DNA from: Carettochelys insculpta
Lineage: Eukaryota; Chordata; Testudines; Carettochelyidae
Direction of reading: 5' to 3'
Assembly: GCF_033958435.1 (NCBI RefSeq)
Contig: NC_134137.1
Span: 104,728,501 to 104,792,500 of the forward strand
Length of the DNA: 64,000 nt
A program made the position numbers and the translations under genes. The notes under the pieces were generated by a model. The model was not told where the DNA came from. It searched no databases and saw only the letters and a list, made by a program, of their open reading frames with translations. Positions 1 to 13,128 of the stretch are shown piece after piece (within the stretch, counting starts at the first letter, position 1; each line of letters begins with the position of its first letter).

Positions 1-1650
1 TAAATCTAGAAGTCAAGGTTCATTTAATTGTGTGCATTTTGGACCAATTCATGGTCTTGTTGAAATCAGTAAAATCTTTAACAACTGCGTGAAACCAGAA
101 TGGTCCCTTCAGTATTTTTTTCAGTTACAAAAAAATGTAGTTGGCTTGCCTGTGTGGACGTTGTTTATTTTACAAGTAATGTCTTGTTAAATAGGTGGGA
201 TACTAACATTCTTTGACAAACCATTCAGTGAAACATTTTACAATAGGTAATTTTATATCAAGTCTTGTTATATCCCGATGCTTTCATTTGCTTAGAATTT
301 TGAAAAATACTAGTATTTGTCTGAAATTTTCCATATGTGGGCTCAGCCTGGAGATAATTCTCATGTCAGGATGGTGTAAGATTGTTAAGCAGCGTGCCAA
401 AAGTCTTAACAGAAGACCTTAAAAAATGCAGTCTCCAAGCCTGTTTGCAGAATAAAATTGTTCTGGTGTATAAATGTTTAGTCAAGTTGACAGTGAGAGG
501 CAGGAATTAGGTCTTCAAATGCACGGTTGGGGGAGTGAGCTGATTCTCTCTGTTAGAGCAGAAGAAAACAGGTTTTATAAACTGATAATTGCTGTATACT
601 TCAATAATGACTGGAAGTTAAGGAGATCAGGTTTTAAGGTGAGTATAATGTGTATTAGTGAATAAGGCATCTGTAACAGTAGTTTATCTGAATTGTCCCT
701 CTTTATGTTTTCTTTCACACTTCCTCCTACGTAACTTTAGAATTTCTCATTTTCTTTTGTAAGTTTCATCTCCCTAAAAATTAATTCAACTTTGAATTAT
801 GCTGTCTCATTTCATAAAGTTTATTAATAGTAATTTTCTTTTATTGTTTAACTCTGCAGTTAGCAGTTCATTATTAATTCTTTAATTCAGGTGTTTGTAA
901 TGTTTGAGTCAATATTTATACCAGCATATCATATGCAAGATGTGTTGTTTTTTGTGTCTAAATGAATAATTTGATTTTGTCAAGAGGCATCCCCCGTCCC
1001 TCCCCCGCCCACCATCCCTGTAGAAAATGCTGTGTTGAAAGCGGGGAGGGGAGGAAGAAAAGGCCACCTAGTCAGTTTATGGAACCATAAATCTGTTAGC
1101 CTTTGATGTACAAAACCTTGAAGGCCCTCTTAGAATTCAGCTTCAAAGAAGTGTTAATCAAGATCAACACACAAATTAAGCATAATTTGTGTGCTGATCT
1201 CAGTTTAAAAAAGTACCAATGACTCATTCTTTAGCCCTGGCAAATTATATAATTGAAAGACACAGATACTAAAAGGTATTGGAGGGGTACTAAAAGGATT
1301 ATTTGCACCAGTTATTGAATATAACTTTAGACATTCTAATTAAGCAAGCTTAAAGTTTGCTTTTCAAATTAAACAGATATTAGGAAATTTGTTCGTTGGC
1401 ATCTTATATGAATGTATCTCTGTTTTCATGTTTTTGCTAAGTGCCTTAGAGACTACGCTCTCTAGAGTAACTAAGTGACCTCTTGGCGTGTTGTCAGAAT
1501 GAAATTTTAATTCAGTCTGACTGTGGTCCAGCTTCTAGGACTACCAAATTCCGAAAATGGTTGACTTTGTGTGTCGATAGGACTTGGATGACACTAAAAC
1601 AATACACCTTTAAAGAGGTCTACAATACATTTTTTTTCACATGTGGTGGT
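1..1650. other. GPR180 upstream intron, no recognised feature
   Basis: AT-rich sequence without a convincing exon, RNA gene or repeat boundary. It precedes the first visible GPR180 exon and is read as intron of that gene. Short open frames here lack any recognisable protein similarity and splice context. Confidence 0.5.
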
Positions 1651-2330
1651 GTTAATTCTGTTGGAATAAAGTCTGGATACTTTGTGAAGCAACAAAGGTT
1701 TATTACAACCAGCTGGCGGAGTGATTCTGAACTTGGTTGGGTTTCAGAATGCACTGACAGGCACCAAGTTATGATAGGTTATATAGAGAGCTGGTAGTCA
1801 GAGGAAAGAATAGAAGCAGACTATAAGGAAATGAGCATAATCAATGAGCAATCCAGATGAATTAACGAACAATTTGGGAGTTACACGGAGTTTCCCTGAG
1901 CAGTTTACAGAACGTTGTATCTATAAGCAACAAGTCCTTTGAAGAGTGCAGTCCTCAACATGGATGTGTAAAGTGGTGATATCTCGTCTGTAATACACTG
2001 ATGTGTAAAGCAGTGATGTCTCGTCTGGCATCCTGATGTAATCTTCCCAGGAACATGATCATTTGTGTTATCTCTACAGAATCAAAGCCAGTGGGTAATG
2101 CAGAATCAAAGCAGAAGTTAGGGAAAGAATCATGTCAGTCACTCTTAACTATAGTCCAGTTCCCCTCCCTGCAGGGTCCCTTTCTGGAATGTGGCTGCCT
2201 AGGGACTTATTTACATCAACTGGGATGCCTTCCACAGGTGGCTGTGGTGGGGAGGCTTACCAGACTCCATTTTGGAACAGTGGTTCTTAGCAAATGTCAT
2301 GGCCTACTTCAGAATTTTATCCTATAATTC
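1650..2330. repeat. Possible degraded LTR-like or other interspersed repeat
   Basis: This block has a different texture from the flanks, with a TTTATT-rich start, duplicated TGATGTGTAAAG-type phrases near 1960-2010 and a C-rich stretch near 2160. It resembles the inside of an LTR in minus orientation, but I cannot find TG/CA ends or a target duplication. Treat as unclassified. Confidence 0.2.
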
Positions 2331-2834
2331 AGTACGGGGGTCCTCAAGTCCACGTTATGTTCCTAAGTAATGCAACTTTTATAGTGAAACAACTTATAAA
2401 GGGGAATTAATATCCATAAGGAATAATGTAATTAGCTTAAGATACATCTCCAACACACATAGTTCATATGTGTGGGATATATAACATACCTGTAACCCAC
2501 AAAAAACAATAAATAGAATAGAAAGAAGTAGAATACGTAATATTAAGATAAAAAATAGAAATAGATAAGTCAGCTCCCCCTGACTTTTCCTGGATCCCTT
2601 TAGCTCCCCCCTAGTCCCCCATGACTTCAGGGCTCACATCCAGGGCCCCTGCACTACAGCGCCTGCCACCCAGCTTCCACAAAGCTTTGCTATGTTCCTT
2701 GCTTTTGGTCCCTCGGCCCCTAAACAACGTAATTGCAGGTCAGTGTGACTTACAATGAATCTCTTTTCCTGAATTCATTAGTGACTTATATGCAAATGGC
2801 TTATAGCAAAGCCACTTATAACAAGGATCCCCTG
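2331..2834. mobile_element. Mariner-like nonautonomous DNA element (degraded)
   Basis: The left edge reads CAGTACGGGGGTCCTCAAG and the right edge, reverse complemented, reads CAGGGGATCCTTGTTATAAG, giving an imperfect terminal inverted repeat. A TA follows the right end. The style of end matches the better-preserved element at 35343-35956. No transposase frame is present. Confidence 0.4.
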
Positions 2835-2925
2835 TATATAAACCCTAATAGTACTCCACGCTGGTTGCTTCACTGGAACATGGAATGTTGTTTCTTTTTG
2901 AATCCAGCTGTCGATCACTTTGAGC

Positions 2926-3881
2926 CAGCGGTTCCCAAACTTCCAGATGGGAACCCATTTTTGACAATTCAGGAAGACTTGGTGACCCAAGGCAATTCAA
3001 ACCATTTTGGTGGGGGGGGGAACAGAAGTGCTGTAACTAGCTAATTTTGCATCTGGGGCAAGAATATAAAATTGTGCCACATCTATATATTTGCTCCATA
3101 AAAAAGGGAAAATACGTTAATAAAATAATAAGGTTTGTTTATTATAGTTTATTATCTTATTATTATCCTTAACCTGAGTTGTAGTGGGGGAAAGACTCAT
3201 CCTCAAACCACTTTCTCCTGCCCCGACTTAAACCCCACACTCTGAAGCTGGAAGGGCTGGGGAGTGGGGAGTCCCAAAAAAATGAAAACTGAGAAATCAG
3301 CTACATGGAAGAGAAGGGAGACTAAAGGCGGGAAGAGAGAAGAGGGGGTAAAAATTACAATCAGAGACAATTTAAGTGGCTTGCCTGGGATCACTACAAA
3401 TATCAAAGACATGGAAGCTGTCTTTGTAAGGTGTCCAACTTTTTTTTTTTTTTTTTTGCTGGGGGCCATACAGCAATTTTTTTAAACGTTCCAGGAGCTG
3501 AACACAAAATAGTCCTAAGCCGCCGCCACCACCTCGCCCCCAGCATTGGACCCCCTCCCACAGCCCCAAACTGCCCCCAGCCTTAGACGCTCCCTACCCC
3601 CACCGCCTGCAGCCTCTTCACCAGGGCTGCTTATGCTGGGTGGCTCCCCCAGCCCTCCCAGGCCCAGCAAGTAACAGCTGTTACCAATTAACTCAGGTGT
3701 TAAGGTTTCAGCACCTAGGCATAAAGTAATAGCTGCTATCTCCAGCAACTATCTCTATTGATAGTTAGTTGCCAAAGGTGGCAGCATTAAGAAACTGCAA
3801 ATGACTTCTTTAAGCAGCTTGGAACTGCCCAGCTGCGACAGTTAACAAATCTAATTGTGCCCCATAAGATGGGAATCCCTG
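2926..3881. mobile_element. hAT-type nonautonomous DNA transposon
   Basis: Starts CAGCGGTTCCCAAAC and ends GATGGGAATCCCTG, the CAGNGGTTCCCAAAC terminal inverted repeat typical of hAT elements. The flanks give an 8-bp duplication with two differences (CTTTGAGC at 2918-2925, ATTTAAGC at 3882-3889), the length expected for hAT. The interior is non-coding and includes a T tract near 3440 and a C-rich segment at 3520-3665. Confidence 0.65.
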
Positions 3882-4125
3882 ATTTAAGCCTTGAAGGATA
3901 AGGGGAAACAGTCCTTTAAACTTGATCCGAGTTACAATCATTTAATTACAGCTATTCACAGTGGGTTTCGTAAAGAGAACTGTGTTTTCTAAATTGTTTA
4001 CCTCAAATATCCTGGAGTAATGTGTTCCACAGGTTTTGTGAATGTAATGTAAGATATAGTTTTTAATTCAGAAGTTTGCATGTCTTCCAACTTAGAATAC
4101 TCTTTGAGCAGACATAAACTGATGG

Positions 4126-4397
4126 GACAAAGTCAACTTAAGTTGCACAATCCAGCTAGTTGAATAGCGTAGCTGGAGTAGACATACCTTAATTCAGCTT
4201 ACCACAGAGTTCCTACGGCAGGGTGTTGATGGGAGAAACTCTCCTGTTGGCTTCCTTTACTCCCTGCTCCAGTGAGGTATTGGGGTTGATGGGTGCACAA
4301 GCAGAGGCTGATTTAGTGTGTCCTTACTAGACCCACTGCTGACCCCAGGAGACCAATTTCTGGATTCTGGATCTACTGGTAAGTGTAGACAAGCCCC
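4126..4397. mobile_element. MITE fragment, same family as 48296-48555
   Basis: The segment ends GGTAAGTGTAGACAAGCCC and contains the phrases AGAGAAACTCT-like, GTGTGTCCTTACTAGACC and CCCAGGAGAC, all repeated in order at 48296-48555. The GTGTAGAC end is the kind seen on Harbinger-type MITEs elsewhere in the window. The left end is unclear. Confidence 0.5.
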
Positions 4398-4732
4398 CCC
4401 GCCCCCGCCTTTTTTTTTTTTTTTTTAATGAAAGGGTAGTGAGGTATTCACGTGGTCTCTAAACTATTCATTAGTTTATAAATTTGTCATTTCTTTCGTT
4501 TTTCCTTTCCCGTCTAGTCATTTTTTTATGGTTAATTGGGATTCGCCCCATATTGCTAGTTATTTAGTCCTCTTTTTCATTGCTTAGTGTGTCTCCAAAA
4601 TAGCTTCAAAGAACAAATACTAATTGCTGTGTAGCACTGAAACATTGAAAAGAAATAATTTAAAATAATTTGTGTAGAACAAGAACCTTTTTGAACAATA
4701 ATATGGAATTCTTCCTGAGACTCAGAAAACTC

Positions 4733-5867
4733 TCAATGCACAAACTTTCTTTTCTCTCCTTTGTACTCAGTTGCACTATTTTTGTGAAGGAAAGAAATAG
4801 AATAAAAGCAATTGCAGGATCTCTGCCTCAGCGCTGCACCCAGGCATGAAACTTTCCCCTTTGACTCGGAAATGTCATGAAGAATACAGCAGGGCCCAGT
4901 GACAAGGGTAGTGTTTTCTTCAATGAAATCTAAGTGAGACTGAAGGTACCTGCACCTGGCTTTTAAACAGCCTAAGGCATATTCTACCATCATTTTGTAC
5001 CTGTTCACCCTGTAATTGAAGAGCTCCTTACTGGAGTCCAAGGTGCTTGTGTATGGCTTCATGAGCCAAGGGAACAAGAGGTAAGCAGGGTCACCAAGAG
5101 TCACTATGGGCAGTTCCATGTCCTAGATGTTAATTTTCTGGTCTGGGAAGAAAGTTCCACTGTGGAACCTTGTAAACAAACCAGAATTCCTAAAGATTTG
5201 CATGTCATGCACACTTCCCGGGCACCTCACGTTGATATTGGTGAAACAATCTTTGTGATCCACCAAAGCTTGCAACACCATTGAGAAGTACACCTTGCGG
5301 TTAATGTACCCTGAGGCCTAGTGGTCCGGTGCCAGGATGGGGATGTGTGTTCCATCTCTTGCCCCGCTGCAGTTAGGGAACCCCAAGGCATCAAATCTGT
5401 CCACTATGTCCACGTTCTCTCTTATACGAGTAGTTTATTGATTGCCTTGGATACATGGATAACAAAAGCCCCCACTGTATATTTGCCCACTCCAAATTGA
5501 TGTGCCATGAACCTGTAGCTGTCTGGCATTGCAAACTTCCACAGAGCAATTGCCACATGCTTCTCACCTGTCAAAGCAGGTCTCCTTCTGGTGTCACTGT
5601 GCTTCAGGGCAGGAGACAGCAGTTCACAAAGTTCCGTGGAAGCAGCCTTACGCAGGCAGAAGTTTTGTCGCCGCTGCTGATTGTCCAGTGACCGCAAAAC
5701 AATGTGATCCCACCAGTCTGAGCTGGTTTTGCAGGGCCAGCAACTCTACGGTGCATCTCTACAGATCTTAATGTCTGTTGGTGACCACGGCAGCAATGAC
5801 CTGATATTGCATGTGCAGCAAATACAGAAGATACTGTATTAGAGTGTGGGAACTGAGCACAAAACAT
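4733..5867 (-). pseudogene. PIF/Harbinger transposase relic
   Basis: Read on the minus strand this is a DDE nuclease of the PIF/Harbinger family. From N to C it shows a helix-rich segment with ALWKFAMPDSYRFMAHQFGVG, then the first Asp in RDGTHIPI (about 5360), then the second Asp in LGDPAYLLFPWLMKPYT (about 5080-5100), then the Glu in MVEYALGCLKAR (about 4970-4990) and CCILHDI near the end. The catalytic D-D-E positions survive, but an in-frame stop follows the PDH of the first motif and another follows the PDQKINI segment, and frames change near 5.4-5.7 kb. It is therefore a dead copy. The related relic at 43.1-44.4 kb belongs to the same superfamily but is a different copy. It lies in the GPR180 intron, opposite to the gene. 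Confidence 0.85.
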
Positions 5868-6117
5868 TGCAACAACTTTGAAGCCTCTCGGGATCCATGT
5901 TGGTGGTAATGGCAGATGACAATCAATATAAAACTGTGCAAAAATTCCGTTTGTTTTCAGTGAGAAGCAGGAAGTGGGGAAAATGTTGATGATACCAGGA
6001 ACCTAGAACCCCTTGTAGCAACTTTTTTGTGCCACAAGACACTGGCACAAAATCCCAAAATGCAACAGGTCTGCAGAAACAGGTCCACAGTCAGACTTAC
6101 ACTTCTTTGTGGGGACA

Positions 6118-6215
6118 CATTGAATAGACTTTAAGCAGTTTGGGACACTCAAATTTGACTTTATAAAATCGAGTGTTAAAAAGTCGACTTTATTCCCTAG
6201 TGTAGATCCAGCTAT
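6118..6215. repeat. Terminal region of the Harbinger relic
   Basis: ATTTGACTTTATAAAATCGAG followed by GTCGACTTTATTCCCTAGTGTAGATC closely resembles the right termini of the elements ending at 12847 and 14783. It probably is the outer end of the Harbinger copy whose transposase relic lies at 4733-5867. Confidence 0.5.
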
Positions 6216-8064
<1,849 letters not shown>

Positions 8065-8350
8065 GCTATATCTAGACTGGAGGCTTCTGTCAACAGAGCA
8101 CGCATCCAGACTCTAGATCTCTTGGAAAAGATCTGCAGATCAGTAGTGTTCTGTTGACATCTGTGTATACCTCGCTCCATGAGGAAGAAAGACTGTCTCA
8201 ACAGAGGGGGCTTTTCTGACATTTAGGCCTGTGTGGATGGGCCAAATGTCAGAAAAGCCTCTCCCAAAAGAACTGTCGGCAAAAGATGTGGAAATTGTGG
8301 TGCATAATTTCCTATTTTTTGCTGATAGTTTTCCACAGTCCAGACACAGC
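8065..8350. mobile_element. Harbinger-type MITE
   Basis: Begins GGCTATATCTAGACTGG after TTA and ends CAGTCCAGACACAGCC before TTT. The ends are inverted repeats of each other with differences. The inner part contains inverted segments such as GGCTTTTCTGACATTTAG and its near complement 30 bases later, so the element is partly foldback. Confidence 0.5.
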
Positions 8351-8704
8351 CTTTGTGTCAAGATACAACTGCCCTAGAATTAAGAGACTCACAGTAAAGA
8401 TTAGATCTCTTTGAAAATTTTGGGGACCTTTCTTTCTTTATTTCACCAAGAGTGTAGACAGCAGGAACAAGTGTAAGATTAGGCTAGCACTAAAATCAAT
8501 AATGTGTTGCATTGTTTTCTATAATGGGTACCTCTGGGCTTGGACTGAGAATTATTATATATACATGTCTTTGTTTCTACTGTATTGATATTTTCATAAT
8601 ACTAATATGGATTATAGCGTATTCAGTTAGTGGTGTTTTCAGTCAATTCTTTGGCAGTGTTGAGAAGAGTAATCTTGGTCATTTTACTCTCAACTTAATA
8701 TTGA

Positions 8705-9330
8705 TTTAATTTCTCACCGTACACACAGTTTCAAAACCTCATTGTTATCCTTGACTCCTCTTTTCCTGCCCATATCGGGACTGTCACCAAATTGTCAGTT
8801 CTTTCTGTGTATCACTTTAAAATGCCATCCTTGGACTCTCTCTCGAGAATGAACTTGTCCAAACCTTTATGCTCTTTTCCCTATTCCTTGGTTTTATCAC
8901 CTACTGTCCAAAACACAGCTGCTAGAATCTCTGTTTCCTGGATCTCTTCGTGACACTCACCTCTTTATATCTATATATAGGCTTATTCTTGCCTTTCACA
9001 TTGTCTAGTATTGCTGAAGGAGCCTGTGTGGAAGTAGAGCATAGAATTCATGTGGTGGTCTTGTATGTGCACTCTTATATCCCCTGAATGTGTCCTATTA
9101 CCATTTTCACTCTCCATGTACCTGTAAAGCCTCATTCTTGCCTCCTGTTTTTGAATTCTTCATTCACTTTGTCTTCATGGATCATTCCATGCTATTCACC
9201 CTTTAGCTTGGAATTTACTCCCTCCTCCCTATGCACCAAACACCCAGTAGCTATGATTTTTGTACTCAAAATAACATTTGGGTCTTCAAAAAAAAATCAC
9301 ACCCTTATTCAAGAGTCATATCAATAACCC
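8705..9330 (+). mobile_element. L2-like LINE relic (3' part of reverse transcriptase)
   Basis: A broken frame reads NLIVILDSSF, then FKMPSLDSLSRM, then VQNTAARISVSW and later VPVKPHSCLLFLNSSF. ILDSSF and VQNTAAR are landmarks of the L2/Rex-type RT C-terminal region. Many stops and shifts show a long-dead copy. Homology is by eye only. Confidence 0.5.
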
Positions 9331-9434
9331 GCCTACTGTGGATGCAGTTATTGCCTTATTCCCGTGTCACTTATTCCTCTTCTTGTGTATGAATTGTTAG
9401 AACCTGTATTGGTTAAGGCACCAATAGTTTCTTA

Positions 9435-9730
9435 GACTATGTTTATACTGGCGTGAAAGATCAACCCACTCAGCATCAATCTTCTAGGATTCAGTTTTGT
9501 GCGTCTGGCAAGGATGCACAAAATCAGACTATTGGGGGTGGGCATCGGCCCTTTACTCCTGGTGAGACACAAGGAGTAAGGAAGGTTGACAGGAGAAACT
9601 CTCCTGTCGACCTTCTTCACTAAGGGTGGCCAGTAAGCAAAGCACAGATACATCAATTTTAGCTATGCAATTGGCATAGCTAGAATTGCGGATCTGCAGT
9701 GGACTTACTTTGACTAGTGTAAACATAGCC
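9435..9730. mobile_element. Harbinger-type MITE with TTA target duplication
   Basis: GACTATGTTTATACTGG at the left end is mirrored by ACTAGTGTAAACATAGCC at the right end. TTA flanks both sides (9432-9434 and 9731-9733), the 3-bp duplication typical of PIF/Harbinger. Inside, GAGAAACTCTCCTGTCGACC and its surroundings are short palindromes. No coding capacity. Confidence 0.75.
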
Positions 9731-9733
9731 TTA

Positions 9734-10673
9734 AATGCCCACACTGTGGGGTTCTACCATTTAATTAGAACAATATTTTTACAGCAGTTCAATTTATGTT
9801 TAGAGAAGCCCATGCTATCTGCGCTAAGTCCCTCAGAAATACATTGACGGCTTCCAGGAATTAGACGTAAGTGTGTACAGAAACTATACATACGCACCAG
9901 TACCTGCACTACAGTCTGAAACTTCAGTCTTCATTGTTCACGTTTGAATTGGATTATCTGAGTAATAGAGATGGTAATACATAACGGTAGGAATAGTGTC
10001 TTCCTCTGTTTCTACAGCAGTCAACTTGCTGTTGCTACCCATAAGAAATCAAGTCCTAGGAAACTGTTTGAACAAATATGACACCTTTTGTCAATAAAAT
10101 AATCTAGATGTAGATTAATTCCCTGGGTCATTTATTTAGCCCTAGTTTTCGTCTATTCTTTGGCTGTTCATCAATGTAAGGAACTTGTCTGCAAAGAGGG
10201 GTCACTGGTCATTTTTACGTGTCTCAGGAGCCCAATTCAGTCACTGCAGATTTTCCCACAGAAATGACATGTAGTCCTGGAGGAGACAAAGGGCAAAAGT
10301 TTCTTCATTTGTCTGGTCTCATGAGCACATCTCTTCTTCTCAGAGTGAGTGTTCTATTCTACATCAGGTCCTCCCCATTCATTGGATGGATGTCTTCATT
10401 TTTAAGATGTACTTTTTGAAGCGCATGTACTTCCCTGTGTGAGGCTTTCTTCCCTGACTTAATTGAGAGGAGAATACTTGTTTTGGGAGGCAAGTGTCAT
10501 AACTACATATATAGTGGCCAGCCCATTTGAATTAATGTTTTATAACCTGTGCTTCTACACTGCTGCTGTTGGCTGCAGCGAGAACTCTAATGTTAGTACA
10601 TCGGTCTTCCCAGCTGTTCCTTACTCAGATCACATGCCTGTAGAAAAGGTGGGATGACAACTGCCTTGTAAAC
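9734..10673. other. GPR180 intron, no recognised feature
   Basis: No exon or repeat boundary recognised. The short open frames have no family resemblance. Confidence 0.45.
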
Positions 10674-10676
10674 TAA

Positions 10677-12847
10677 GCCCATGTCTACGCTACATCATAA
10701 AGTTAATTTTAAGGCACTTAGCTTGATTTTACAATATGACTGTCTTCACTGCAAATGCCACTAGGTCAATTTTATGGGCTGGTACGGTCAACTTTCTAGC
10801 CCCACCCCTCTGATGCAACATAACACCAAGTTTGAATTTAAAAGGTTGAATTAATGCTAGTGTGGAAACAGTGTTACTTTAAATCAATTTTATTGGCCTC
10901 CAGAGGTATCCTACAGTGTCCCGAATGTATCCTTTCTGGCCGCTTTCACCTCTGCTGCTCTCCAGATGTGCAGGAATTAGGAAACGGGAAGCCCAGCTAT
11001 TTGAATTCATTTTCTTTCTGGACAGCGAGGTGATTGCATTTAGCCGTGGTAGAGAGCCCCAGAATAGAACCATCAGGAGATCCAGGATCTAATTTCGGCT
11101 GATGGGCTAGCCCCTGCCCCACCACACCACATGGCAGCTGGGCGGTGGGTACCAGACAGCGGCACAGCAGACAGTGGCGTATCCTGCTCTGAGTGGGGTG
11201 AAGCCTTCTTCCCTGCACAGGATTTAGTAGGAGAGTCTGAGAAGCTTCTTTTCTGCACTTCACACTTGTGTGGGGCAGCCTCCCTTCACCCCACAAATGC
11301 CATGCAGCTTGCAGGCTAGCTCCTGCCCTACAGCATCATGTGCTGGCTGTGTGGTTGGGACCCTGCATCCAGACAGCACCATGTCCTGCCCGGTGCAGGG
11401 TGAAGGCTCCTTCCCTGCGAGAAACTAGTTCTCTCTGCTTCACATTTTCTGAGCAGGGTTCACTAAGCACCAAGGGGCTGGCCCCTTAGAGGCAGATTTT
11501 GGGGGGGGGTTGGCCCCTTAGAGGCAAAATGCCAAGGGCCTGGCCCCCCAGCAGCAAATATTTTCGGAGGCTGGCACCTCAGAGGGCAGCAGATATTTTT
11601 TGGGCTGACCCCTCCTCAGCTAGGCGCAGAACTGATCAAACCATGTCAACTGGTTACTCAGCTGGTCCCTGCCAGCTGAATTTTTTGGGGGCTAGCCTCT
11701 CCAAGGCAACACGTGCCAGGGGCAGGGGGGACTGGCTCCTGGCAACTGATATTTTTGGGGGGTTGTCCCTCAAAGGCAACATGCACCAGTACTCTCCCTT
11801 CCCCAAGTGTGCGGCTTGGGGGAGCCACAGTCCCAGCAGTGACCTGTTTGGTGTGTTTTCACCAGGGGAGAAGTAATTGAGCAACTTGTTGACATGGCAC
11901 AGTCAGCTGTGTGCTCCCAGAGCATTTGATTTTCTTTCCCCTGGGATTCCCTACTTTTACCTCCTTTCCTTCTTTTTCTGATAATGATACAAAGTCTTTC
12001 CCTTTCCTTTCTTTGACCTTTTCGCATGGAGCCCTGTTCTCCTCTTGGGCATCATGAGTACATGGTACAGTCAGCTGAGTGTATTTGCACAGTGGGTAGA
12101 GTAGCTGAGCAATCTGCTGACACGGTACAGTTAGCTCAGTGCTCTCAGAACTCATTTGGGTGGTTCACCTTCTGAAGCCCACCTGTTTGGTGTGTTTTCC
12201 CCTGGGCTTCCTTACTTTTACATCTTTTCTTGAGAATAATATGAAGTCTTTTCCTGTTGCATTGAGCCAGTTTGTTTCATTTGAGCATCATGGGCTTCAG
12301 CTTCTAAAGCTCAACTGTTTGGTGTATTTTAACCGGGGTAAAAGTAGTGAGGGACCCGTTGAGATGGTGTGGTCAGGTTATTTTTTAAAGTCGCTGTTCT
12401 TTAAAAAGGGACAGAATGAAGCACAGTCCCAGCAATGGATGCTTAAAAGTGGCTTACTGGGTTGGGGTGGAAGGCATAATGCAGATAAATAAAATATTTC
12501 TTTCATCAGGGAAAAAGATTTCAGAAAAATGGTCATTTTGTTTTCAACGGGAGGGGAAGGAGTGTGGTGCAGTCTGGGAAGATGACATCACACACCCACA
12601 ACCAGTTGCAGGGCATCTATCCGATGATACACCAGCAAGACAACCCAGAATACCACAGGGCTAAAGGAACTGTGGGATAGGTTCCCACAATGCACTGCTG
12701 CAACAGTTGAACTTTGATGATTTAGTGGGGATGCACATCGTCAACTTTATGGGCTGGTACAAAAACTCAGCTTTGACTTTATAAAACCAAATGTTACAAA
12801 GTTGACTTTAATAAATTCGACTTTATTTTGTAGTGTAGGATGTAGCC
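10677..12847. mobile_element. Long nonautonomous Harbinger-type element, copy 1
   Basis: The left end GCCCATGTCTACGCTACATC and the right end TAGTGTAGGATGTAGCC are imperfect inverted repeats, extended inward by AAAGTTAATTTTAAGG against TTTAATAAATTCGACTTTAT. TAA flanks both sides (10674-10676 and 12848-12850). The 2.2-kb interior has no transposase. It holds degenerate tandem units built on GGGGCTGGCCCCT and GAGGCAACATGCC (about 11460-11790) and a duplicated segment around TGAGCAACTTGTTGACATGG (about 11875 and 12105). It is closely related to the element at 13129-14783. Confidence 0.75.
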
Positions 12848-13128
12848 TAAGATCATTGTGCCTCTTTGCAGATCCCATTCCTTGAAGATTTGTTTGAGTA
12901 GTTTTCCCATGGATGCGTTGGCACAGGAGATCCTCTCTCTCTTTCATTTGTGTCCGCGCTAGTTGTTTGGGAGGGGTGGCTGTGAAAATATGGAAAATAG
13001 TAATCTGCTGATAATGATTTCTGAAATACAAAGAACAGTTTGTGTAGATGATGCCTGATAGAGTGCCATGCTTTTCCAATGTTCGGAGACTAATCCACGC
13101 TTTGATCAGGCATCTGAAAAAAGATTTA

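Noticed and set aside
474..665. Possible upstream GPR180 exon
   Set aside because: The peptide does not resemble the GPR180 N-terminal region, and no suitable acceptor and phase were found. The 5' exons are assumed to lie outside the window.
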